Source: G963668605 sp963668605
Lineage (GTDB): Bacteria > Acidobacteriota > Terriglobia > Bryobacterales > Bryobacteraceae
NCBI GenBank assembly: GCA_963668605.1
Contig: OY764903.1
Coordinates: 7,293,660 to 7,357,659, forward strand
Direction: 5' to 3'
DNA: 64,000 bases
This document shows, piece by piece, positions 1 to 8,039 of this stretch. The first letter of the stretch is position 1. The number at the start of each line of letters is the position of its first letter. The notes beneath the pieces are model-generated. The model worked only from the letters and a program-made list of their open reading frames with translations. It was not told where the DNA came from and did no database searches. Position numbers and translations under genes: made by a program.

Positions 1-251
1 AGCGCGGAGCGCGCCGGCGAGCAAACCGGTTGGCACGTATAAGCGCGGTCGAAGCGGATGCCGCCTTCGGCCATGCGATCGAGATTGGGCGTCTTGAGTC
101 CGGTCCGCCGGTAGCAATTCAACATGTCCCAGCGCGTCGTGTCGGTCATGATCACAATGGCGCGCCGGGGTTTGGCCTGTGCGGAAGAGATGGCTGAACC
201 GGCCGCGGCTTGTGCGATGGCAGCGCTCCGCAGGAAGGTGCGTCTGTTCAT
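1..251 (-). CDS. Tat-signalled sulfatase, N-terminal part (runs off window)
   Basis: N-terminal 83 codons of an arylsulfatase-type hydrolase; the rest lies beyond position 1. The start ATG (251-249) overlaps the stop of the upstream glycoside hydrolase gene as ATGA, so the two are probably translationally coupled. The protein opens with a twin-arginine motif (RRTFL, residues 3-7) and an Ala-rich hydrophobic stretch, followed by the alkaline-phosphatase-fold strand AIVIMTDTTR with a metal-binding Asp. The sulfatase signature CSPAR is present with the formylglycine Cys at residue 77. Expected role: hydrolysis of a sulfate ester in the periplasm or outside the cell after Tat export. The substrate cannot be judged from this fragment. 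It is the last visible gene of the five-gene minus-strand operon starting at 5853. Confidence 0.9.
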   Translation of the reverse strand, partial: MNRRTFLRSAAIAQAAAGSAISSAQAKPRRAIVIMTDTTRWDMLNCYRRTGLKTPNLDRMAEGGIRFDRAYTCQPVCSPARSA

Positions 252-1360
252 TTCGGTCCTTTCGCACCAGTCAGCCGCCGGATCAGGTCGATCTCGTTCG
301 CACGGTAGGGCTTGCCATCGGTGTGGAAAACTTCGTGAAACCAGATGGCCGGCTCACGATCCGTGTAGGGCTTTTTCCAGGAATCCCACGGCAGAAAAGT
401 TTGTGTCTTGCCCGCGACTAGGCCCCAGTTGATAGCCGCGACTTTGTGTTTCTTCGCGACAGGCAAGGAGCCCTCAAAGGTGCTCTTGTTTCCGCGCGCC
501 ATATACTCCGTGCAAAGAATCGGGCGGTGCAACGGGAGCAGCCACTGGATGCGCTTCTCGAATTCCGCCGCGTCATCGTAGTTGTGGAACGAGATCACAT
601 CGGAGAGTTCCAGTTGCACTTTGTCCATCGGGCTCCACTTGGCCGCCGAGGACCAGTCGCCCCGCCAGACGCCGGACGTGAGCGGTTGCGCCGGATGCGC
701 CGCCCGTGCCCACGCGAACGCCTTCGGCAGCAGCGCCAAAACGAGAGCTACCTTGTTTGCGGGTTCGCTCTTGCTGTAGCTGCTGTCGTTCGTGTTGTCT
801 GGTTCATTCCAGATGTCCCAGGCCAGGATGCGCTTGTCGTTCGCGAAGGCGCCGACCACACCCTTCACATAAGCCTCCAGGCGTGCGGCCTGCTTCGGAT
901 CTTTCAGCGCGGCGGCGCCGGGACTCTGCATCCAGCCGGAATTATGCACGCCGGGTTTCGGCGCGCGCTGCTTGCCGGGCTTTGGAAACGGGTCCCAGCA
1001 GGAATCGAAAAGCACGAACATCGGCTTGATCTTGTGCTTTTCGGCGATCTGCAGGAACGTGTCGATGCGCTGCCGGAAGCTGGCGGGATCCTGTTGCCAC
1101 GGCAGGTCGTGCAGGAAGACGCGCATCGTATTCATGCCGATGCCCTGCGCCCAACCTAATTCGAGGTCGATCCGTTTCGCATCGAAAGTATCGGCCTGCC
1201 ACATTTCCAGCTCGTTGATCGCGCTGGCCGGGATGTAGTTGCTGCCGACGAGCCAAGGTTGTTGCGCGTACCAATCGTTGGCAGCCTTTTCGGTCCAGCG
1301 CGTTTGCGCCGCGGCCGGGATACATGCCAACAAAGCGAGAACCGGAATCAAAGATTTCAT
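248..1360 (-). CDS. GH5-like secreted glycoside hydrolase
   Basis: A 370-residue protein with a Sec-type signal peptide (residues 1-19, cleavage near AAAQ). The body looks like a clan GH-A TIM-barrel hydrolase of the GH5 beta-mannanase/cellulase type: a candidate acid/base Glu186 sits in WDIWNEPDN and a candidate nucleophile Glu285 in ILCTEYMARG, both at the usual places for strands 4 and 7. The start at 1360 is chosen because the ATG overlaps the stop of the preceding sulfatase (ATGA) and is followed directly by the signal peptide; the frame stays open further upstream but only inside that sulfatase gene. The downstream sulfatase also overlaps as ATGA. Role inferred: cleavage of a glycan whose sulfate groups are removed by the neighbouring sulfatases. 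The exact specificity is unknown. Confidence 0.85.
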   Translation of the reverse strand: MKSLIPVLALLACIPAAAQTRWTEKAANDWYAQQPWLVGSNYIPASAINELEMWQADTFDAKRIDLELGWAQGIGMNTMRVFLHDLPWQQDPASFRQRIDTFLQIAEKHKIKPMFVLFDSCWDPFPKPGKQRAPKPGVHNSGWMQSPGAAALKDPKQAARLEAYVKGVVGAFANDKRILAWDIWNEPDNTNDSSYSKSEPANKVALVLALLPKAFAWARAAHPAQPLTSGVWRGDWSSAAKWSPMDKVQLELSDVISFHNYDDAAEFEKRIQWLLPLHRPILCTEYMARGNKSTFEGSLPVAKKHKVAAINWGLVAGKTQTFLPWDSWKKPYTDREPAIWFHEVFHTDGKPYRANEIDLIRRLTGAKGPK

Positions 1361-2805
1361 ACCGCTTGTGCGCCTCTTGTCTTTAGAATCTGGTGAAGCT
1401 GTTTCTGGAGTCCGCTTTTTATCGTGCTGGATTGTGGGTCTTTGGCCAGGTTGTGCATCTCCCGGCGGTCCTTGTCGTAATCGTACAGCTCTTCGCCGAG
1501 TTTGCCGCCTTCGCCCCACTGCGTATAGCGGTAGCGTTCCGTTCTCAGCGAATAGCCGCGGACGCCGTCCTTGGCGTTCTTCGCGCGATGGACCTGCGTA
1601 ATGGCGGGCTTGTCCCAGGCGGCATCGGCCTTGGCCAGCAGGGGAGCGAGACTGCGCCCGTGCAGATTGGCCGGCGCACCTTGCAGTCCGCACAGGCTGG
1701 CGAGCGTAGGATAGATATCGAGCAGTTCCACTGTCCGGCGGCAAGCTCGCCCACGGGCCGCGACGCCGGCTCCGCCGATCAGAAGCGGAATACGCGCCGC
1801 GGGTTCGAAAACGGCCTGCTTCATCCACTGGCCGTGCTCGCCGAGGTGATAGCCGTTGTCGCCCCAAAATACGATCGTCGTATCCTGAGTCAGGCCCAGG
1901 CGATCGAGCGCGTCGAGCAGTTTACCCACTTGGGCATCCATGAATGTGATCGATGCGTAGTAGGCGCGGATCGCTTCGCGGCGCTGCAAAACGCTCATGC
2001 CCCAGTTCGAGGGCTTCGTGAAATAGGCCCACTCCGGGGCGATGCTCATTTCACTTTCATCGAATGGCGGAGCCTGAATTTTCTCCAGCGGATACATGTC
2101 AAAGTACTTGGATGGCGCGATCCAGGGCACGTGCGGACGATAGAATCCCGCGCCGAGGAAGAAGGGCTCGTTGCGATGCTCTTCCATCATCTTGATCACT
2201 TCCGCAGCGACGATGGCGTCGGTGTGCTCTTCATCCTTGGCGTCGGAGGAGTGGAAACAGATCGCCGAACCGAGCCCGCGATCCTTCGTGTAATTCGTCA
2301 GCAGCGGCTCTTCTTTCGAATGGTCGACGCCATTCGGGTTCACGGTCTTGTTCCACGATGGCGGATCGTCGAGGCCGGGGGTGCCGATCTGCCCAGGCAC
2401 GCCGTAGTGATAAATCTTGCCGGCGCGCGCTGCGAAGTAGCCGTTCTTCTGGAAGAGCTGCGGGAGCGTGACGACATCCGGCAGTTGCTCCCGGAAGTGG
2501 CGGGTCAGGTTGTAGACCGTGGTCGTGTCCGGCGCCAGGCCCGTCATCAACGAACTGCGTGAGGGGCTGCATAGCGGAAACTGGCAGTACGACTTCTCGA
2601 AATATACGCCCGCCTTCGCAATGCGGTCGATGTTCGGCGTGCGCACGATTGGATGCCCGTAACAACTGAGACAGTTGTTCAGGTCGTCCGATGCGATGAA
2701 CAGCACGTTGCGCTTGCGCTTCGGTGCGGCCATCAAGGAAGCGGCCAACGTGGCCGCTCCGGAGGCAAGGAAAGATCTGCGAGTAAAAGAGGTGTGTTCT
2801 GTCAT
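1357..2805 (-). CDS. Tat-signalled sulfatase, iduronate-2-sulfatase-like
   Basis: A 482-residue sulfatase. It begins with a Tat motif (TRRSFLAS, residues 8-15) and a short hydrophobic region. The metal-binding strand VLFIASDDLNN and the signature CSPSR, with the formylglycine Cys at residue 79, are intact, as are the later GKIYHYG and WGDNGYHLGEHGQW motifs that place it near the iduronate-2-sulfatase/SulfAtlas S1_7 type. The reaction would be hydrolysis of a sulfate monoester on a sugar. It is separated by 18 bases from the upstream HEAT-repeat sulfatase and overlaps the following GH5-like gene by 4 bases, so it belongs to one operon. Family assignment is firm; substrate is inferred only from motif style. 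Confidence 0.93.
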   Translation of the reverse strand: MTEHTSFTRRSFLASGAATLAASLMAAPKRKRNVLFIASDDLNNCLSCYGHPIVRTPNIDRIAKAGVYFEKSYCQFPLCSPSRSSLMTGLAPDTTTVYNLTRHFREQLPDVVTLPQLFQKNGYFAARAGKIYHYGVPGQIGTPGLDDPPSWNKTVNPNGVDHSKEEPLLTNYTKDRGLGSAICFHSSDAKDEEHTDAIVAAEVIKMMEEHRNEPFFLGAGFYRPHVPWIAPSKYFDMYPLEKIQAPPFDESEMSIAPEWAYFTKPSNWGMSVLQRREAIRAYYASITFMDAQVGKLLDALDRLGLTQDTTIVFWGDNGYHLGEHGQWMKQAVFEPAARIPLLIGGAGVAARGRACRRTVELLDIYPTLASLCGLQGAPANLHGRSLAPLLAKADAAWDKPAITQVHRAKNAKDGVRGYSLRTERYRYTQWGEGGKLGEELYDYDKDRREMHNLAKDPQSSTIKSGLQKQLHQILKTRGAQAV

Positions 2806-2823
2806 GGCTGCGGTTCCTTCGGC

Positions 2824-4704
2824 CTAGGCCATGTCCGCGAGCATTTTGCGGATCAGGCTGCTGCCGTACTTCTGCGTTCTCGGGTCGGCCGTCTTGTCGA
2901 TTTCCGGCAGCGCCTTGATGGCGTCCTTGAGCGGAAGCAGTTTCTTGGAGCCCAACGCATCCAGCGAGCCCAGCGCGCTCAATGCTACATAAACCCCATT
3001 CTTATCGGCGGGCGCGAGATCCATCAGCACAGACTGCGCTTTCTTCAGATCCGCTGCGTCGCCGTAACGGCCCAGCGCTTCCGCAGCCGCGATGCGCACG
3101 TGCGGCGACGCATCGGAGAGCGCCTTTCCGAGCTGCGCTTTCGCTGTCTTCACGGCGCCCGCGCCACGCATCAGGATGCCTAGCGCGCCCCAATAGCGCA
3201 CCGCGGAGTCACCGTCGGTCAGCGCCTGGATCAATCCCGGCATTGCCTCCGGCTTGAGCGAAGTCGCCGACTCGGCGGCTGCCATAATGCGCTTCAGCGG
3301 ATACTTCGCGTCGTTGTGGCCAACTTCGTAAGGTGTAGTGCCCTTCGCGCGGCTGTGGATTTCAGCCTCAGGCAGGAAGCCCACGTCGCGGATCTTCATG
3401 GCCAATTCCTGCTGTGCCGCGCGCATCCGCTTCAATGTTTCCTGGTGCTCCGGCCGGCCAACCAAATTGTTGACCTCGTCCCGATCGTTTTGCAGATCGT
3501 AGAGTTCTTCGGCTGGCTTGGTCTCCCAGAAGTGGCGCTGCGCGGCGTTGAGCTTGCCTTCGTCGTAGAGCTTTTTCCAAACCCTTGTTGTCGGCGTTTG
3601 AAACATGTATTCGATGTACTGCCCGTAGATCTTGTGGGGCATGTAGTTGCGGGTGTAGACGTAGCGCTTGTCGCGCACGGAGCGCACCATGTCATAGCGC
3701 TCGTCCATCCTGCCGCGGAAGCCGTAGTTGTATGCCCGTTCGGGCGTGGCGTATTTCCCGAGAAACGCCTGGCCCTGCATATGATCGGGCGGCTTGATGC
3801 CGGCCAGGCTGAGTACGGTCGGCGCCAGGTCGACGAAGCCAACCAGCCGGTCCGTCTTGCCGCCCTTCCGGAAGCCCGGTCCCGTGAGATGGCTGAACTT
3901 CTCCGGGATGTGTACTATGATCGAGACGTTCAAGCCGGAGTTATACGGCCAGCGCTTGCTGCGCGGCATGCCGGAACCGTGATCGCCATAAAAGAAGACA
4001 ATCGTGTCGTCGGCCAGTCCGTCTTTGCGCAGGTCCTCCAGAATCTTGCCTGCCTGGGAGTCCATCGTCGTGATGTTGTCGTAGTTCTGCGCCCAATCGT
4101 GCCGCACCTCGGGCGTGTCCGGATGATAGGCCGGGACGCGAGCTTTCGCCGGGTCGTGGACGAGTGTGTGCGGGCGTTTGCGTATCTGGCTTTCGTGCGT
4201 GATCTCCAGGTTGAAGATCGAGAAGAACGGTTGTCCCGGCTTGCGATTGCGCCAATGGCCCTGGCGGCTCGATTCATCCCAGACGGTTCCGGTATGTTTG
4301 AGGTTGTAGTCTTCCTTTGCGTTGTTGGTGGCGTAATAGCCGGCTTCGCGTAGGTAGCAGGGGTACATCTTCATCCCCGCCGGCAGTTGCGTCATGCTGC
4401 GCATATGCTCGCCGCCGGTCGATGGCGGGTACATGCCGCTGATAATCGTGGTTCGCGAGGGCGCGCAGACCGGAGCGTTCGACCACGCATTCATGTAAAT
4501 GCTGCTCGTCGCGGCGAGAGCATCCAGCTTCGGAGTCACCGAATAGTCGTTGCCGCAGCAGTGCAAATCCGGACCGGTGTCCTCGCAAGTGATCCAGAGG
4601 ATGTTCGGCTTCGAGCCTTCGGCGGCGTGCGCGAGGGCACCCGCGCCTAAAGCGCCGGCGAAGCTGCGGCGTGTGAGTCTTGTTGCATTAGTAGAAAGGG
4701 ACAT
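2824..4704 (-). CDS. Tat-signalled sulfatase with C-terminal HEAT repeats
   Basis: A 626-residue protein, longer than a normal sulfatase. Residues 10-30 form a Tat-type signal (TRRSFAGALG). The sulfatase domain (about 32-480) has the ITCEDTG metal-binding segment, the CAPSR signature with formylglycine Cys80, and the YGDHGSGMPRSKRW segment typical of heparan N-sulfatase-like members (S1_8 style). From about residue 505 to the end lie helical HEAT-like repeats (for example DSAVRYWGALGI and SPHVRIAAAEALGRYG). This fusion is recurrent in Acidobacteria and Planctomycetes and probably serves protein contacts. The gene lies 27 bases after the beta-propeller gene and 18 bases before the next sulfatase. 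Confidence 0.92.
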   Translation of the reverse strand: MSLSTNATRLTRRSFAGALGAGALAHAAEGSKPNILWITCEDTGPDLHCCGNDYSVTPKLDALAATSSIYMNAWSNAPVCAPSRTTIISGMYPPSTGGEHMRSMTQLPAGMKMYPCYLREAGYYATNNAKEDYNLKHTGTVWDESSRQGHWRNRKPGQPFFSIFNLEITHESQIRKRPHTLVHDPAKARVPAYHPDTPEVRHDWAQNYDNITTMDSQAGKILEDLRKDGLADDTIVFFYGDHGSGMPRSKRWPYNSGLNVSIIVHIPEKFSHLTGPGFRKGGKTDRLVGFVDLAPTVLSLAGIKPPDHMQGQAFLGKYATPERAYNYGFRGRMDERYDMVRSVRDKRYVYTRNYMPHKIYGQYIEYMFQTPTTRVWKKLYDEGKLNAAQRHFWETKPAEELYDLQNDRDEVNNLVGRPEHQETLKRMRAAQQELAMKIRDVGFLPEAEIHSRAKGTTPYEVGHNDAKYPLKRIMAAAESATSLKPEAMPGLIQALTDGDSAVRYWGALGILMRGAGAVKTAKAQLGKALSDASPHVRIAAAEALGRYGDAADLKKAQSVLMDLAPADKNGVYVALSALGSLDALGSKKLLPLKDAIKALPEIDKTADPRTQKYGSSLIRKMLADMA

Positions 4705-4731
4705 GATTACCAGTTCTCTCGAACTAGTAGT

Positions 4732-5853
4732 CTATCGCTTTTTGGGAGTAGCTTTGCGCGCCTCCGGATCCATCGGCTCCGCCGGATCCGACGGTTCCTG
4801 GGGCTCCTCGGGTTCCACGAAGACCTGGAAAATGACCTCCCAAAGCGACTTGCCGTGGACGTACAACCGGGCTGTCTGTCCGGAGAGCGTGTCGGTCTCG
4901 CCGGGAGCGATGCCGATCACTTGCGGATAGAAGCCGGCGTCGTAGTTCACCTTGCCCATGATCTTCACCGGATGGTTCCAACCCGCTGGGTTGGAGAGGT
5001 CGGAGTTGAAGGCCATGTAAATGCCTTCCTGCGGCCAGTTCGGCTTGCAGCAGGCGTGGCTAAGCAGCACAACGTAGGATTCGAGATAAGTGTTCCAATG
5101 CACGGACGGTCCCCAGAACGCGTCTGTATCCGCTTGCTGCCAAGCCGTATTGACCGGAAAAATCGGAGTCATCCGCCCGCCCAACCCAGGTTCGTTCCAA
5201 TCCTGTTCAAAACGCTTCCAGACCAGGCCCACGGGATTGATCCGGTCCTCGAACGCCATGCGCGCGATTGCCACACCTTGGCTGGAGACGTCGCCGCCAT
5301 AGTTGTCGAACAGGAAATAGAAGAAGCCCTGCGTGCGGTCCGGGATGACGGAGAAGTCGCCATGTCCGCCGGCAAAGAACCCGTTCTTGGCCGAGCAGTC
5401 CGCAGGATCTCCCGATTCGAGAACGATGCCAAGGTCGGTGAATGAATAGCCCCCATCGTAGGAAACAAGCGCGCCGATCTTGGGCGCCGTTAGCTTGCCG
5501 CCGGGGCAGACGCCACTTGGCTCATGGTGATACCAGGCATATAGCGTTCCGTCGCCGTCCTGCCACACCGATTCGATCCACATCGGGAAGTGGTCGCGGC
5601 TGTCCAGTTGGACCTCCTGTCCATTTGACTGTGAGAACTGGTCGTCGCCATGGCTGATTACCGGCGTGCCCGGCAACCCCGTGGAGTTGATGATGTAGAG
5701 TTGCCCGTTGCGCCAGAATGCCGGGCTATTCGAGTCGGTCCGCGCCGGCATTGGGTGCTCGGCTACCGGTCGTATCGAGATCCATTGCGCGCTGGCCGCT
5801 CCGGTCCAGACCAGAAGACCGGCAATAATGGCTAGGTGTGTCCGTGTGCGCAT
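4732..5853 (-). CDS. Secreted beta-propeller protein, glycosidase-like
   Basis: A 373-residue protein with a Sec signal peptide (residues 1-22, WTGAASAQ). The body contains repeated Asp/Gly-rich turns and blades such as LVSYDGGYSFTDLG, YFLFDNYGG and the segment FWGPSVHWNTYLESYVVL, which resembles the folds of GH43/GH32-type or sialidase-like propellers. I cannot assign a family or a catalytic set with certainty. The last 30 residues are a Pro/Glu/Asp-rich tail ending KKR, unlike the folded part. It is the first gene of the minus-strand sulfatase operon, so a role in binding or cutting the same sulfated glycan is likely. The start was chosen for the signal peptide. Confidence 0.7.
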   Translation of the reverse strand: MRTRTHLAIIAGLLVWTGAASAQWISIRPVAEHPMPARTDSNSPAFWRNGQLYIINSTGLPGTPVISHGDDQFSQSNGQEVQLDSRDHFPMWIESVWQDGDGTLYAWYHHEPSGVCPGGKLTAPKIGALVSYDGGYSFTDLGIVLESGDPADCSAKNGFFAGGHGDFSVIPDRTQGFFYFLFDNYGGDVSSQGVAIARMAFEDRINPVGLVWKRFEQDWNEPGLGGRMTPIFPVNTAWQQADTDAFWGPSVHWNTYLESYVVLLSHACCKPNWPQEGIYMAFNSDLSNPAGWNHPVKIMGKVNYDAGFYPQVIGIAPGETDTLSGQTARLYVHGKSLWEVIFQVFVEPEEPQEPSDPAEPMDPEARKATPKKR

Positions 5854-5941
5854 GGCGTTGGGCCTCCGGTTGCCAGGGCCGTGGTTTTGCCACGCCCGTA
5901 TTGGCTCTATGCATCGAAAGGCGCGGCGGCCGAGGGCCGGG

Positions 5942-5970
5942 TTACAGGAATTCGTAATCCTCGCTATAGT
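5942..5970 (+). promoter_or_regulatory. Candidate promoter for the DUF1080 gene
   Basis: A TTACAG box at 5942-5947 and a TATAGT box at 5965-5970 are 17 bases apart, 38 bases before the ATG at 6008. The -10 matches the sigma-70 consensus at five of six positions, the -35 only moderately. The region also separates the divergent beta-propeller operon. Confidence 0.4.
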
Positions 5971-6007
5971 AAATTCTGGGCCGCGCCGAGGCGCGCGCCA
6001 TTTCGCT

Positions 6008-6865
6008 ATGACTTCTTTACAAACAGCCCTCCGGCCGGTCGCGCTCTTCCTGGCGTTGACGGCCGCCTATTCTCAAAAGCCGGCGCGGAAACAGGTGGAC
6101 CCCAAAGTCCTGTATGAACATCAGACCCGCGGCTACACCGACACGCCCGTGATTCCGGGCCAGACGTGGCGCGTGCACGACGCCAGCCGGCCGAACCCGC
6201 CCGAGGTTACACCCGGTTCCGAGAGTTCGCCGGAGCGCCCCGGACGTGCGCCCTCCGATGCGATCGTGCTCTTCGACGGCAAGGATTTTTCGAAATGGGG
6301 CACTCCGGTCGGCGGCCAGTTACAGGAGCCGAAATGGAAGCTCGAGAACGGCTACACGGAGGTGGTTCCCAAATCAGGCGGAATCATCACGCGGGAGAAG
6401 TTCGGCGACTGCCAGATCCATTTGGAATGGGCTTCGCCGGCGGAGGTGCAAAACGCCGGCCAATTGCGCGGTAACAGCGGAGTTTTGCTGATGAACCGCT
6501 ATGAGATTCAGGTGCTCGATTCGTCCGGGAACAAGACTTACGCCGACGGCCAGGCTGGGGCGATCTACGGCCAGCGCCCGCCCATGGTGAATGCGGCGCG
6601 CAAGCCCGGCGAATGGCAGACCTACGACATCTTTTTTGAAGCGCCCAAGTTTGAAGGTGAGAAGCTTGTCAAGCCGGCCTATGTCACCGTAGTGCACAAC
6701 GGCGTCCTGATCCATCACCATCAAGAAATCACCGGACGCACACCGCACGCGAGGGTCGGCACTTACGAGGCGCACGCCCCGGAAGAACCCCTCGCGCTGC
6801 AAAACCACGGCACGCCGGTGCGCTACCGTAACATCTGGATCCGGCGGCTGGGCGAGTTGCCCTAA
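6008..6865 (+). CDS. DUF1080 protein (3-keto-disaccharide hydrolase/lectin-like)
   Basis: A 285-residue secreted protein: signal peptide over residues 1-22 (ALFLALTAAYSQ), then a DUF1080 concanavalin-like sandwich. The diagnostic pieces are IVLFDGKDFSKWG, GIITREKFGDCQIHLEWASP, GNSGVLLMNRYEIQVLDS and the final VRYRNIWIRRL. Members of this family bind or hydrolyse glycans; some are assigned to hydrolysis of 3-keto-glycosides made by Gfo/Idh/MocA enzymes, and such an oxidoreductase is present at 53456. The ATG at 6008 is chosen because the signal peptide follows at once; the frame is open further upstream without domain similarity. The gene stands alone, divergent to the sulfatase operon, and is followed by a repeat-rich spacer. 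Confidence 0.9.
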   Translation: MTSLQTALRPVALFLALTAAYSQKPARKQVDPKVLYEHQTRGYTDTPVIPGQTWRVHDASRPNPPEVTPGSESSPERPGRAPSDAIVLFDGKDFSKWGTPVGGQLQEPKWKLENGYTEVVPKSGGIITREKFGDCQIHLEWASPAEVQNAGQLRGNSGVLLMNRYEIQVLDSSGNKTYADGQAGAIYGQRPPMVNAARKPGEWQTYDIFFEAPKFEGEKLVKPAYVTVVHNGVLIHHHQEITGRTPHARVGTYEAHAPEEPLALQNHGTPVRYRNIWIRRLGELP

Positions 6866-6915
6866 GGTAGAGCCCGTTCCATTTGCCGGCCTTTTCGACG
6901 ACGAAGTTTTTTGTG

Positions 6916-6935
6916 GCACGGCCTCCGGGCCGTGC
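6916..6935. repeat. Perfect GC-rich hairpin
   Basis: An 8-base arm GCACGGCC, loop TCCG, arm GGCCGTGC, 50 bases after the DUF1080 stop. A T-run lies before it (6907-6912), not after it on either strand, so it does not look like a normal intrinsic terminator; a REP-like role is equally possible. Confidence 0.6.
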
Positions 6936-6944
6936 TAGCCGGAT

Positions 6945-7008
6945 GGACGGAACGCCTCCCGTCGCTGGCGCTCTGGGCACCGTCGGACGGAACGCCTCCC
7001 GTCGCTGG
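6945..7008. repeat. Two direct copies of a 24-base sequence, 40 bases apart
   Basis: The 24-base sequence starting GGACGGAACGCCTCCC is present identically at 6945-6968 and 6985-7008. It lies in the spacer between the convergent DUF1080 and GRE-activase genes. No coding potential was recognised. Confidence 0.85.
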
Positions 7009-7041
7009 GCGCCGTTGGACGGGTTAAATATCGGAGCCCCA

Positions 7042-7072
7042 AACGGTGCCGGGAGCGGTAGCGACCGGAGGC
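7042..7072 (+). repeat. Dispersed intergenic repeat, copy 1
   Basis: The 31-base sequence AACGGTGCCGGGAGCGGTAG... recurs at 38450-38480 with a single difference. Both copies lie in intergenic DNA between convergent or unrelated genes, as is usual for REP-like elements. This copy is 33 bases from the stop of the GRE activase gene. Confidence 0.8.
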
Positions 7073-7104
7073 AGTGCTACGAACTTGGTTTGGCCAATTG
7101 CGGC

Positions 7105-8028
7105 TTATCCGCCGGCGGGCTTTGTGTCCGCGTTGGCCACGCGCACACGCTTGCTCTTCAGGTAATCGATCCACGAATCCACTGTCTTGCGGTCCGGCGG
7201 TTTGACGCTCTCCGGCATACGCTGCGGGAACCCGAAGCGCCGCAATTTTGCCGCGCCCAGGCGGTGATACGCCAGGAGCTCCACACCTTGCAGATTCGGC
7301 ATCTCCGTCGCGATCGCCGCGATGCCGTCCAGGTGCTCCTTGCGCGCGTTGTATTCAGGAATCATCGGACAGCGCAGCAGGATCTTCGAACCTGCGCCAT
7401 GCAATGCGGCGAGGTTGGCGCGAATCTGCTGGTTGAGTTGACCGGTGAATGCCTCATGCAACTGCGGATTGGTTTCCTTCCAATCGAACAAAAACAGATC
7501 GACCATCGGATAGATGCGCTCGAGCGTTTTCCATTCGGTGAAGCCGGAAGTCTCGATGCAGCAATGCAGCCCTTTGGCCTTGGCCGCGCGCAACAGCGCT
7601 TCGGTGAATTCGGGTTGAAAGAGCGGTTCGCCCCCCGAAAGCGTCATACCGCCACCGGAAGCCCGGTAGTATTCGCGGTCCCGCAGTACGACTTCCATCA
7701 CCTCTTCCACCGTCGCCTCGCGTCCCACCATCTCCAGCGCTTTCGCGTCACAGACCGGCGGACACGCTCCGCAGTTGGTGCATTCCGGCCGGTCAACCAC
7801 GGGCTTGCCGGCCTGGCTGCGGACTAGCGCTTTTGGGGCGCAAACTTTGTAGCACTCTCCGCAGGAGATGCACTTATCGGGCATATACGATAGCTGTGGC
7901 TTCGGGTCGACACTCTCCGGATTGTGACACCACTTGCAGCGCAGCGGGCAGCCCTTCAGGAAGACGGTGGTGCGGATGCCCGGTCCGTCTTGGATCGAAA
8001 AACGTTGAATGTCGAAGATACGTCCCAT
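7105..8028 (-). CDS. Glycyl radical enzyme activase (radical SAM, PflA type)
   Basis: A 307-residue radical SAM enzyme that would install the glycyl radical on a partner GRE by hydrogen abstraction. The radical SAM cluster motif CxxxCxxC is at Cys27, Cys31 and Cys34. Two bacterial ferredoxin-type 4Fe-4S motifs follow (Cys53/56/59/63 and Cys83/86/89/93), as in the larger activases of glycerol, choline and hydroxyphenylacetate GREs rather than the short PFL activase. The SAM-binding segment is MTLSGGEP. No signal peptide is present, so it acts in the cytoplasm. It begins 11 bases after the stop of GRE 1 (8040-10400), as part of the same transcript. It is the only activase in the window and would have to serve both GREs. 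Confidence 0.95.
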   Translation of the reverse strand: MGRIFDIQRFSIQDGPGIRTTVFLKGCPLRCKWCHNPESVDPKPQLSYMPDKCISCGECYKVCAPKALVRSQAGKPVVDRPECTNCGACPPVCDAKALEMVGREATVEEVMEVVLRDREYYRASGGGMTLSGGEPLFQPEFTEALLRAAKAKGLHCCIETSGFTEWKTLERIYPMVDLFLFDWKETNPQLHEAFTGQLNQQIRANLAALHGAGSKILLRCPMIPEYNARKEHLDGIAAIATEMPNLQGVELLAYHRLGAAKLRRFGFPQRMPESVKPPDRKTVDSWIDYLKSKRVRVANADTKPAGG

Positions 8029-8039
8029 GTTGGCGCCCT

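Noticed and set aside
1361..1867. N-terminal extension of the GH5-like frame
   Set aside because: It overlaps the sulfatase upstream; a signal peptide and an ATGA overlap fix the start at 1360.
6916..6935. Hairpin as intrinsic terminator
   Set aside because: The T-run lies before, not behind, the stem on the plus strand, and an A-run follows on the minus strand.
6945..7008. Possible CRISPR remnant
   Set aside because: Only two copies, spacer of 16 bases, no cas gene nearby.
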